Assembly: GCA_037102815.1 (NCBI GenBank)
Contig: BTPP01000003.1
Span: forward strand, 124,001-188,000
Direction of reading: 5' to 3'
Origin: Neurospora intermedia
Lineage: Eukaryota > Ascomycota > Sordariomycetes > Sordariales > Sordariaceae
Length of the DNA stretch: 64,000 nt
In this document: piece by piece, positions 39,364-50,129 of the stretch
Layout of the letters: each line of letters opens with the position of its first letter
How positions within the stretch are numbered: position 1 is the stretch's first letter
Notes under the pieces: model-generated
What the model saw: only the letters and a program-made list of their open reading frames with translations
Database searches by the model: none
What the model was told of the DNA's origin: nothing
Translations under genes and position numbers: made by a program

Positions 39364-42180
39364 ATGTGCAGAACACAAGCCCAAGCCGATGTGGCAAGTG
39401 GGGTCAACATCCAGGGCCGCGAGCTTCTCCCCACCAACGTCATTCCCAAACACTATCACATCACCCTCGAGCCCGATTTTCAGAAGCTCACCTTTGATGG
39501 TACCGTCGTCATCGACCTCGATGTCGAGGAGGACTCCAAGTCCATCTCCCTCCACACTCTAGAGATTGACATTCACAATGCCAAGATCACCTCTGGTGGT
39601 CAGACTGTTAGGTCAGCGAGCTCACCTCCCCGCCCCTGTAGTATTGTTTACTTTGTTGTTGTACTTACTTTGTCCCCGCATTGATTCTATGGCTACGACC
39701 AAGCTAACTTTTTGCCAACAGCTCGTCGCCCAAGGTCTCTTACAACGAGACCACCCAGGTCTCTACCTTCGACTTTGACAATGCCGTCAGCAAGGGCGCC
39801 AAGGCGCAGCTTGAGATCCAGTTTACTGGCCAGCTCAACGACAAGATGGCCGGTTTCTACAGGTCGACCTACATCAACCCTGATGGCACACAAGGTCTCT
39901 TGGCCGTCAGTCAAATGGAGCCTACCGATGCTCGCCGCGCATTCCCCTGTTTCGACGAGCCCTCCTTGAAAGCCGAGTTCACCGTCACCCTCATTGCCGA
40001 TAAGAAGTTGACCTGCCTCAGCAACATGGATGTTGCTTCCGAGTCTGAGGTTAAGGATGGCAAGAAGGCCGTTACCTTCAACAAGTCGCCCCTCATGTCT
40101 ACCTACCTCGTCGCCTTTGTCGTCGGTGAGCTCAACTACATTGAGACTAACGATTTCCGTGTCCCCGTTCGCGTCTACGCTCCTCCCGGACAGAATATCG
40201 AGCACGGTCGCTTCTCGCTCGACCTTGCTGCCAAGACCCTCGCTTTCTACGAGAAGGTCTTCGGCATCGACTTCCCTCTCCCCAAGATGGACCAGATTGC
40301 CATTCCCGACTTCGCTCAGGGTGCCATGGAGAACTGGGGTCTTGTCACATACAGAGTTGTCGATCTCCTCTTGGATGAGAAGGTCAGCGGTGCTGCTACC
40401 AAGGAGCGCGTCGCCGAGGTTGTCCAGCACGAGCTTGCTCATCAGTGGTTTGGTAACCTGGTTACAATGGACTGGTGGGATGGTCTCTGGCTCAACGAGG
40501 GCTTCGCCACCTGGGCTTCTTGGTACTCTTGCAACATCTTTTACCCTGAGTGGAAGGTCTGGGAAACTTATGTTACGGACAACCTCCAGCGGGCTCTTGC
40601 TCTTGACTCCCTCAGGAGCTCTCACCCCATCGAGGTTCCTGTCAAGCGTGCCGACGAGATCAACCAGATCTTCGATGCCATCTCCTACTCCAAGGGCTCT
40701 TGTGTTCTGCGCATGATCTCTACCTACCTCGGCGAGGATGTCTTCTTGGAGGGTGTTAGACGTTACCTCAAGAAGCATGCCTACGGCAACACTCAGACTG
40801 GTGATCTCTGGGCTGCTCTTGGCGATGCTAGCGGAAAGAGCGTCGAGGAGGTTATGGATGTGTGGACCAAACACGTGGGGTACCCAGTCGTTACCGTTAC
40901 CGAGAAGGACGAGAAGACCATCCACGTCAAGCAGAACCGTTTCCTCCGTACTGGTGACGTCAAGCCTGAGGAGGACAAGGTCATCTTCCCTGTCTTCCTC
41001 GGCCTCCGCTCCAAGGATGGCATTGATGAGAGCCTTACCCTTGACAAGCGCGAGGATAGTTTCGAGGTTCCCAGCACTGAGTTCTTCAAGCTCAACGCGA
41101 ACCACACCGGTCTCTACCGTACCTCTTATACTCCTGAGCGTCTTGAGAAGCTCGGTGAGGCGGCCAGGGAGGGTCTCCTCAGTGTCGAGGACAGAGCTGG
41201 TATGATTGCCGATGCCGGTGCCCTTGCTTCTTCGGGCTACCAGAAGACCTCTGGTGTTCTGACCCTTCTTAAGCGATTCGACTCTGAGAAGGAGTTCATT
41301 GTCTGGAGCGAGATCATCTCCCGCGTTGCTGCTGTTCAGGCTGCTTGGATCTTTGAGGACAAGGCTGTTCGCGATGGCCTTGAGGCTTTCCAGCGTGAGC
41401 TTGTTAGCCCTAGGGCTCACGAGATGGGCTGGGAGTTCTCTGAAAGCGATGGTCACATTGAGCAGCAATTCAAGGCCATGCTATTTGGCAATGCCGGCCT
41501 CTGCGGTGATGAGAAGATCATCGCTGCTGCCAAGGAGATGTTCAAGAAGTTCATTGCTGGCGACAAGTCGGCCATCCACCCCAACATCCGCGGCAGCGTC
41601 TTCAGCATCGCCTTGAAGTACGGTGGCAAGGAAGAGGTAAGTCTGGTACTTCCAATGAACACGTGAAAACCCGGTGCTAATCAGTCTCTTTTTTTTCCCC
41701 CTTTAGTATGATGCTGTTCTCAACTTCTACCGTACCTCCACCAACAGCGATGAGCGCAACACCGCTCTCCGCTGCCTCGGCCGCGCCAGGAGCCCCGAGC
41801 TCATCAAACGGACCCTCGACCTTCTGTTCAGCGGTGAGATCAAGGACCAGGATGTGTACATGCCTACTGCTGGCCTCCGTAGCCACCCTGAGGGTATCGA
41901 GGCTCTCTTCAACTGGATGACCGAGAACTGGGATGAGCTCGTCAAGAGGTTCCCTCCTCAGTTGTCGATGCTCGGAACCCTTGTTACCATCTTCACTTCC
42001 AGCTTCACCAAGAGAGAGCAGTTGGCCAAGGTTGAGAAGTTCTTCGAGGGCAAGAACACCAACGGCTTCGAAATGTCCTTGGCCCAGAGCTTGGATGCTA
42101 TCCGCTCCAAGGTTGCGTGGGTTGAGCGTGACGGCGAGGATGTTGCCAAGTGGGTGAAGGACAACAAGTACAGTGCGTAA
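39364..42180 (+). CDS. M1-family zinc aminopeptidase (Ape2/Aap1, puromycin-sensitive type)
   Basis: Three exons, 39364-39611, 39722-41636 and 41707-42180, 878 aa. The catalytic domain has the substrate-anchoring GAMEN (residues 283-287) and the zinc motif HELAH (319-323) with the third ligand E342 in LWLNEGFA. An N-terminal beta domain begins near RELLPTNVIPKHY and the C-terminal helical ERAP1-like domain fills the last 350 residues. Family role: it removes N-terminal residues from cytosolic peptides. The start ATGTGC gives MCR, the usual opening of fungal homologues. An open frame continues about 30 codons upstream, but only from a TTG. The first intron has an unusual GTCAGC donor; the acceptor (AACAG) restores frame exactly. 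Confidence 0.95.
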
Positions 42181-42780
42181 AGACGGCAAAACCACTGAAT
42201 GGGTTGATGAAGGCCAAAAGTGTGTCTGACTTTTGATGGCCAGGTTCCTCGGAAAATGGAACACCATCAGCGACGAGGTATGTGCATAAGCTGTGAATAG
42301 GCAAAGAGTCATGAAACAGCATAACAAGGGCCATGTGTTTGGGAGGGTGTTAAAGATACCATGACTGTACAATGCATACAATAGAAGCGACATATTGCAA
42401 ATGGAGGTCGTTGATGCGGCATCAAGCTAAATTTAATCGCTGGATATCCTCTGATTGATCGTCGACTCCGTAGTAGTACAAAGGTTTGTTCTAGCGAGTT
42501 TGAGGAACCATCGCCATGTAGGTAAATAATGAATTTGGTCTATGTAATGAGACCAGATTGTTGCAGACAATAATGGCACTTGAAGCTGTTGTTGGCTTCT
42601 CCAACCTTGATGAGCACAGATATTGTTAGTTGATACAAGTGGATCCCGACGTCTCGCCTACATTCACAAAACATTTCTCCACTTTTCGCCACAGTTTCAT
42701 GAGGCCAAAATTGAGAGCTGATTTTCTTCGACAGGGCAAACACCGCAACAGCTCAACACCTTAGTGGGGAGTTTGTCAAG
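42181..42780. other. intergenic between tandem genes
   Basis: About 600 bases with the aminopeptidase 3' flank and the promoter of the kelch gene. Nothing else recognised. Confidence 0.5.
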
Positions 42781-44712
42781 ATGGCGAAGGACAAAAAGGG
42801 GAAAAGCGAGTCCAAAAAGGCCAAGTTGGCCGAAAAAAAGCAGAAGCAAGAGAAGAAGGCCGAAAAGAAGGCCAAGGTGAAATCCGCAAAGATCGAGGGC
42901 AGCGACGCCGAGGATGTCGATCTCGACGCAGTCCTCGAGGAGTACAAGAAGCAGCAGGAGCAGTTTCTCAAGGTCACGGAAAATGTTGTCGACGAACCTC
43001 CGCGCGCCCGCGCCGCCTCTACGTTGATGGCCAGCCCCTCCAACAGCAACCAGCTCCTCCTCTTCGGCGGCGAGTACTTCAACGGCGCCCTGGCTACCTT
43101 CTTCAACGACCTGATGGTCTACTACATTGACCGTGACGAATGGCGCTGCGTTACTTCGCCCAACGCTCCGCTCCCGCGGTCCGGCCACGCCTGGACCCGC
43201 GGTGGAAACGACAGCACCGGCGTCTACCTCTTCGGCGGCGAGTTCTCGTCCCCCAAGCAGGGGACCTTCTACCACTACAACGACTTCTGGCGCCTCGACC
43301 CGTCCACCCGCGAGTGGGCGCGCATCGAAACCAAGGGAAAGACCCCGCCGGCTCGGTCGGGTCACAGAATGACTTACTACAAGAACTACATTATCTTGTT
43401 TGGCGGCTTCCAGGACACGGCCAACCAGACAAAGTACCTCCAGGACTTGTGGCTGTACGACACGCAAAACTTTGTCTGGCACTCCATCACCCCGCCGGCG
43501 GCGCAGCTGAAGCCCGACGCCCGGTCGAGCTTCACGTTCCTGCCGCATGACCAGGGCGCCGTGCTCTACGGTGGGTACTCGCGTGTGAAGGCGACGGTGG
43601 CGGCTGGTAAGCAGACGAAGCAAGGAGGAGGTGCAGGCGGCTCCAAGAACATTTTGAAGCCCTTGGTCCACCAGGATTGCTTTTTCTTGAGAATCACGCA
43701 GCCGCCCGCTGATGCGCCGCCCAACACAGTCCCCACGGTCAGGTGGGAAAAGCGCAAGAAGCCGGCCAACACGCCGAACCCCACGCGGGCGGGCGCCACC
43801 ATGGCGTACCACAAGGGCCGCGGTATCATGTTTGGTGGCGTGCATGATGTGGAGGAGAGCGAGGAGGGCATGGAGAGCGAGTTTTTCAACCAGCTGTTTG
43901 CGTGGAACATTGAGCGCAACCGATTCTTCCCTATGGCATTGAAGAAGGCTAGGGCGCCAGGCAAAAAGAATGGTGCTGGAAATGGTGAGGGGAGAGAGAG
44001 GGTGGGAAGGAGGGACAGAGCGAGGCAGAATGAGGAGGAGTTGCTCAGACAGCTTGCGGCGCTGCAGGCGGGCGCAAAGGGCTTGGATGGTCCGGATGAG
44101 ATGGAAATCAACGCCCTCTTGAAGAAGCAGAGGGGCGAAGAAGAGGAGGAGGAGAAGGATGAGAAGAGGAAGGTCAGGGATATGCCGGTGTCGATGGAGA
44201 TGCCGCATCCGAGATTTAATGCGCAGCTGGCGGTGCAGGATGATGTGCTGTATATCTACGGCGGCACGTTTGAGAAGGGCGATCGCGAGTTCACGCTGGA
44301 TGATATGTATGCGATTGATCTGGGCAAGATGGATGGCTGCAAGGAGATCTTCAAGAGGGAGGGCGATGATTGGATTGTGAGTCGATCTTCACCTGGCTTC
44401 ACCGAGGCTGTTTCACTGACAAAGCGGTCTAGGAATCCGAGGACGAAGATGACGATGAGGAAGACGACGAGGACGAGGACTCCGATGAAGAGGCGGATGA
44501 TGAGGAGGATGCTATGGAGGTCGATGACAAGAAGGCCAAGTACACTCCCAGCGACAGGAAGAAGAAGAAGGCCAAGGCAGGCGAAGAGACCCCCGTCGCT
44601 GAGACTGCTCCTACCGCTGCGGCTCCTGAAGAAGAGGAGGAGAGCGAGGAGACTAGGGTTGATGACGGCCTGCCACATCCTAGAGTACGTTACACATTCC
44701 TGTCCCTTTCTT

Positions 44713-44760
<48 letters not shown>

Positions 44761-45104
44761 AATATCCTTCTTCATCTGTTTTTTGCGAATCACCACTAAC
44801 ACAACTACCACAGCCTTTCGAATCCCGCCGCGATTTCTTCCAGCGTACCTCGGCCGAGTGGCAGGAGATTCTCATGACCAACCTCCGCTGGAAGGGTATC
44901 CAGCCCGAGTCGCTTGCCGTTAAAGAGATTAAGACCAAGGCGTTCGAGCTTAGTGAGGAGAAGTGGTGGGATTGCAGAGAGGAGATCACCGCGCTCGAGG
45001 ACGAGCAGGAAGCTGCGGGCATTGGTGAGGTTGTTTCGCTTGCGGACAAGGCGGGCGCTGGTGGTGGTGGTGGTGGTAGCGGTGGTGCTGGGCGTAGGAG
45101 GTAA
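42781..45104 (+). CDS. kel3: kelch-repeat protein, Kel3 / KLHDC4 type
   Basis: Three exons, 42781-44376, 44433-44684 and 44814-45104, 712 aa. It opens with a Lys-rich segment (MAKDKKGKSESKKAK) followed by an acidic helix. Kelch blades repeat as LLLFGGEYF, VYLFGGEFSS, IILFGGFQD, AVLYGGYS, IMFGGVHD and LYIYGGTF, enough for a six-bladed propeller. A coiled Lys/Glu insertion (about 400-465) splits the propeller. The acidic exon 2 gives a run of Glu/Asp. The C-terminus (PFESRRDFFQRTSAEWQEI) is the conserved DUF4110-type tail of the Kel3 family. The molecular function of this family is poorly known. Intron 2 carries a 41-nt T tract. Confidence 0.92.
44718..44758 (+). repeat. poly(T) tract, 41 nt, in kel3 intron 2
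   Basis: An uninterrupted run of 41 T about 33 bases after the donor and 55 bases before the acceptor. It lies where a polypyrimidine tract would be only partly expected, upstream of the CTAAC branch site near 44797. Its length may vary between strains or be an assembly approximation. Confidence 0.9.
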
Positions 45105-45427
45105 AATTACCTAACGTTGAAGAAGAAGAAGAAGAAGAAGACGGAAAAGGGGGTTGGGTTTGCAGTTGAGAGATATGCGATATACCCTGCCTTTACGACT
45201 GCTGTTTATCTACCATGTAGTAACAGTCTAGACACAAAGGAAAGCAAGACAAAATCAAAACTGGCGTTGGGCGATGGATCTCATACTTATCCCATCATCA
45301 TGTTGTTTTGGTCACTGCGGTGTTTATTGTGGGATAAAGGGAGCCGGCTGGTAGTGTACAAAACGGGTAACATTTGGGCGCTGTAAGTCGCTGTTGAGCG
45401 AGCATGTGACTGGGCGTTTGCCCCTCA
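45105..45427. other. kel3 3' flank up to inverted repeat
   Basis: A GAA-rich microsatellite lies at about 45119-45141, followed by ordinary 3' flank. No gene. Confidence 0.5.
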
Positions 45428-45494
45428 TTCCCACACTCAATCGCCTGTGCAGTCTTGGCAAGAGGTGTGTGCGTGCACACACACACACACCGCA
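45428..45494 (+). repeat. left arm of inverted repeat, 67 bp
   Basis: This arm is the exact reverse complement of 49724-49796, apart from three fewer CA units in the internal microsatellite. It starts TTCCCACACTCAATC and ends CACCGCA. The CA run is intact, whereas the DNA inside the repeat pair has lost nearly all CpA. Confidence 0.93.
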
Positions 45495-45689
45495 TTTGAC
45501 AAATCTGGCTATTTGACATCGCTTTACACGATTCAACTCAATCGTTTAATATCGAAATCTAGCCAAAACTGGTGCAAAAAGTCAATATTTTAATGCTCTA
45601 CATCGTGCAATTATCTATTTTAATATTTACGTTGTCTTTTGAACCGTTATCGATATAGTACGCTACCCCAATACCCGCCAGAAGGCATT

Positions 45690-46824
45690 AATAACTATAA
45701 TACTAGTAAATAACGAGCATCCTAACGACGTTGCTAAAATTGTTAATATAAACGTAAGGAGTACGTAGAAGTATAAATATATTTTATTGGATATTAGTAA
45801 GGCATTTCTACCGTCGCGAACTCTCTAAAATACTAGAAAGCTTCCTATATAGGCGCTTAAGGTATATTATATATAATATTACTCCCTATACTTTATTAAT
45901 TGTAATTAATATTATAAAGGAAATTATAAACTTCCTCGTATTAAAACCTAATTTATACCTCGACGAAATCTATACCTTTCTAGTTAACGAATACAACGTA
46001 TATATTTCGACCGAGACTGTACGGCGGCACTTTCGATAGGATAAGTAGAAGAAGAAGCGACTCTATATAAAGGTATTACAACAATCCCCTATACTAATAG
46101 TTAAGTAGATATTAAAAATCTCTTTATTTACTATAGAGATATTCGTATTTTATAACAAGTTTGGTACAAACCGAAGGGATAGCGCTCGTCGTACTAGCTA
46201 AGCACCCCGCAGCGTTATTACGATGGTATTAAGTAAATTCGTACGTAGTATATAGTATTACCTCCTCCTAATTATTATAGTAAATAGACTATTCGATATA
46301 TTAGTATTTAGAAGTACAACGGACTTAGCCGGGGTTTAGGACTAGATAGTAAAATGCCTATTCCTTAAAATAAATCCATTTCCTAATTGTAATAGTATTT
46401 TAATAATAAATAACGCTAATTAATACCCCCGTACCGAACTCTAGCACGTATATAATTAGAAGGGGGTTCTATTATAGTATTTACCACCGTACTCTCCTAA
46501 ATTCAACCCTATTGAAGTATACTTTAGCGACTTCAAACGGTAGTTTAAATAAGTATATTGTAACGAGGGTAGTAATAAAATATCAAACGACGACTTTACT
46601 ACATTTCTTAAACGACTGGCGTAGGATGTGGGGTATAGAGTGTAATAGATCCGTAATTATTTTAAGAACGTAAAGCTAATAATAAATCAATTTAATAATA
46701 TTAATAAAGAGTATAGGGAGCTATATACTAACGAGCTAGTCGAGTATAAAGAGATGGGTACTATATTTAGGCGGCGGTAGAGAATATAAGTAGGAGCGAT
46801 GGATTTATAGGTGTTAAATTGAAT
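45690..46824 (+). pseudogene. DDE transposase relic, Tc1/mariner (IS630-like) type
   Basis: One frame, crossed by many stops of the kind RIP creates from CAA, CAG and TGG codons, still reads as a DDE_3 transposase. From the N-terminal side: a helix-turn-helix block (near 45940-46050), an FGTNRRD block around 46150-46175, an LFDILVFR / TTDLAG block, NPFPNCNSILII near 46365-46400, and YLPPYSPKFNPIE near 46480-46520, the best-preserved family signature. It is not functional. The start is approximate because the first codons are heavily altered. Confidence 0.85.
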
Positions 46825-47109
46825 TATATGCTAAAAATACTAGAAATATTATAAATATTAGAAATATTAAAAGTGTTAGAAGTGCTATAAATTATATTTA
46901 TTTATATAATAATATTAAAATACTAGAAACCCCCCTCTTTTACTATAAATCGACTTGTAATATTATTATCCCTCGTTAGGACCGCTAGTAATAGTACTAT
47001 CCGTTATAGAAGCGAGAGTTCTAGTAACGCTATATTTGAATATAATATTAAATTATAGGTCTAGAGTATATATTAGTTAGTTAAATTATAGTAATAAGGG
47101 TTAGAAGGT

Positions 47110-49605
47110 ATATTTATTATAGTTTAACTATATTACTAGTACCGCGTACTTAATTTTAAGGAAGTCTTTAATACTGTCCCTAAATGCCGTATAGAAGTCG
47201 TAATTAAACCCCAGCTTCGTAAACCACTCTACTGGCTGCTCTCTAAGTACGAATATATTAGGCGGCGCTTCTTTATTCCGGAGTTTATTCCTTAAAACGA
47301 ATAAAGCTCTATATACTAGTACTATTTTAATTAACGACCTAATACAATAACGCTTGTAGAATACTTTGAAGAATTCGGTAATAATCTCTTTAGCCGGCCG
47401 ATTAGGCGGGGCGGAGGGTAGTAGTAATAAACGAAGACTGAGAATCGAGGGTACGGACAGATATAGTATAAATAACTCTCCAATCTCTACTGGGGATTCT
47501 CTAGTCTCCTCCTTACCCTCGTCCTCCTCGCCCGCTACCAACGGCGGTACAATTAACGGCGGTACCGGTAATTAAATAGAGACTATAATCGTTGCAAAGA
47601 TAGGAGGAGGGTTAATATTAGTATTGGCGCGCCTAGCAGCAAAAATCTTGCGGTCGGTCGGGTGCCTATAAAACGCAATAGTAAAATACTTTAACGGCGT
47701 ATACGAATCGATAGTTACTGCTTTGCTTAGTAGGGGGAGAGTACCCGCTATATTATAATTGTAGCCGCTAGCGATTGCCGAATTGGCGATAGAACCGCTA
47801 GTAGTATAGGGTAGTTAAATTTAGGAGTATGGAAAGTAGGGAGGGAAGTATTAGTATAGTAGTGGGTATAGTAGGTATAGAGGAGGAGGGTATAGTTAGT
47901 ATAGACTTTTAAAATCGTCCCTCTTTAGCGTAGCTTATAGTAGACTATTTATAGTCTTTATATTAGTACTACTATTACTACTATTAATATTATTAATAAT
48001 ATTAATATTAACCGGTAGATTATCGCCTCCTCCCTTATATCTACTACCGCTATTGCTAGTACTAAAGGCGGCTACTACCTTATTGCCTAGTATATTTCGT
48101 ACTAATTCAAATAATAGGCTAATTACTGTAGCCTTCCCTAGCAATATAGTGCGTGCCTACTTACTTATATCTTTAATGTTAAAGTTATAATAAATTATAC
48201 TTTTATCTATAATATAGTATATCTAATACTTAATAGCCTTATTATAATTCTTATACTTATAGCCAAAATTATACGCCTATACTTATACTAGCTCCTAATA
48301 TACAGTACCGTGTAGCTTTACCCCTATACGTTCTTCTTGCTATTAGTCCTCCTCCAAATTCTTTTTAACTTCTACTAGTATAGTATTTATTATAACGCGC
48401 TTAGATTTCTCGGTGCCGGCTGGAGTCTGTAACCCTCGTAACGACGGTATGTCGACCGTTCGTAGGGTTGGGGTAATAAAAGGATTAACTAAACTACGAG
48501 AAGGGGTAGGAATAGAGGGTATACTACTATAGGAGGATAGGGTAGCGGGTATTTTACTAGCGGACGGGTCGATTAATTGAAATTTAAATAATATAGTAAA
48601 ATAGTAGTACTAGTTAGTATAGTAGAAGTACAACTTTATAATAGTCTCGTATTTAAAATTATTATACCTGTTATAAAAATCCCTCCTAGAAATAGTCTTA
48701 TTATATATAATAACCCGGGCGCGGCGGTTATTATAGGCGGCGGTAGTATATATAACGTTATATAAAACGACTAATTACTTTATCCCTATAACTATATTAT
48801 CGTTAATAATATTTTATATATAATTTTACTATACGTATATAATCTCCCTAAATAGTAACGTCCTAAACCGCTACTTGTAAAACTCGTTATTATCTTATTC
48901 GACTTTAACCTCTTGAAATAAATTAAGGTCTTCAATAGGGGGTAGTTTATTACAGTTGGCGGTAATATATAAACCGACTATATTGAACTAGACCTATATT
49001 AAATTAGGGTATTAGGGATGCGGCGGCGGCGGTAGTAGTACTAGAGCGACCGGTTTATAGGTAGCGCAGGGTTGGGCTAGTAGCGCCGAAGTAGTTAGTT
49101 TAGTCGGGGAAGCTACATCGCTATTGTCGTCGCCCGATAGATAAAACGAAGTATTAAAAGCCCGCTTCTTAGGGGTAAGGCGGACGGGGAGCTATTGCTC
49201 GACCTTATTATTGTCGCTAGAGTCCTCGTTATTATTAGAAATTTTAACGGGCGTCGTAGGCTTAAGGGGGGACGACGGTAACTCTAGGACTAGCTTTAAC
49301 TCTAGTTCTAGTACGGTAACCTTCCCCTTCTTAATAATAGTTTTCTTAACGGCGGCCTTCTTAGTAGCAATCTTAATAGGAGTAGCCTTCTTTTTAGATA
49401 GAATAATCTTAGAGATAATTTCAATAAATTATTTAGTTTTACAGCTCTTTTTTCTAAGGCGGGAGGAAGCGTATTATAGAATTATTAAGTTAGGATCTTC
49501 CTAGTCTTAACCGTCGTCGAAGTAGATTGCTAGCACGCCGCTTCGAATACGGGATCGCTTTACGCCGGCGGGTTTTGAATTGAGGATTATCTTAGGAGGT
49601 ATTAT
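47110..49605 (-). pseudogene. decayed second gene of the transposon, unknown product
   Basis: Minus-strand reading from about 49605 down to 47110 stays in largely coherent frames, with stops mostly of RIP type. The intact parts are 47128-47541 (137 codons, with FKVFYKRYCIRSLIKIVLVYRAL and WFTKLGFNYDFYTAF-like text) and 47935-48144. The N-terminal third is Lys/Pro/Ser-rich; the middle has Tyr/Asn-rich order. It could be an accessory transposon protein, a captured gene or a separate nested element. I do not recognise the family. Confidence 0.55.
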
Positions 49606-49723
49606 CGCAATAGATTTAATTAATTACTAGTATTTTGATTACTTTGTACGTTGAAATGGCTTCAAAATAATGTAGAAATTATTGTGAAATGATGAATTTT
49701 AACGAAGTTGTACAATACAGAAG

Positions 49724-49796
49724 TGCGGTGTGTGTGTGTGTGTGTGTGCACGCACACACCTCTTGCCAAGACTGCACAGGCGATTGAGTGTGGGAA
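49724..49796 (-). repeat. right arm of inverted repeat, 73 bp
   Basis: Reverse complement of the left arm at 45428-45494, with three more TG units. It ends 333 bases upstream of the wss1 start codon. Like the left arm it has escaped RIP. Confidence 0.93.
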
Positions 49797-50129
49797 CAGC
49801 GCGACCCCTGCTGTTTCTCGTCAACCAGACGCGGTGGCGTACGACGGACGGAAGGGGAAGGAAGCTCTCTTCACGGGCAAGGTTTTTCATCTGCAATTTT
49901 CCGCACCAGAGGCGCATGGCCGATTGAAACCCTCTCGTGACTGTCAAGCTGCCAAACTGTCACTGAGATTGAGTCTTCAAAAGGACAATACATTTTACCA
50001 CCACGAACTTGATCTCTCCACACGCATTCCCCTCGTGGGTACAGTTATTGAGAACCTTGACGACTGCCCAACCACCCAAGCGAACCCATCACAAAACCAG
50101 CCCTCGAGCTCCCCGCGACAACTCCCACC
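49797..50129. promoter_or_regulatory. wss1 upstream region
   Basis: The 333 bases between the inverted repeat and the wss1 ATG must contain the leader and core promoter. Composition returns to normal GC immediately outside the repeat. No factor site assigned. Confidence 0.45.

Larger units (their letters stand above)
45495..49723. mobile_element. RIP-degraded DNA transposon (Tc1/mariner-type DDE) relic
   Basis: A 4.2-kb AT-rich block, dense in TpA and nearly empty of CpA and TpG from about 45650 to 49620, as RIP leaves. It carries a plus-strand transposase relic and a long minus-strand frame, convergent with each other. The outermost 100-150 bases on each side look only weakly mutated. The true element ends are not certain: the 67/73-bp inverted repeat encloses it, but no clear target duplication lies outside that repeat. 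Confidence 0.85.

Noticed and set aside
44256-44762. Minus-strand frame with a poly-Lys start within kel3
   Set aside because: The Lys run is the antisense of the 41-nt T tract and the rest is antisense of the acidic exon.
45428-49796. Calling the 67/73-bp repeat the definite transposon TIR
   Set aside because: No TA target duplication outside it and the arms are not RIPed while the interior is, so ownership is unproven.
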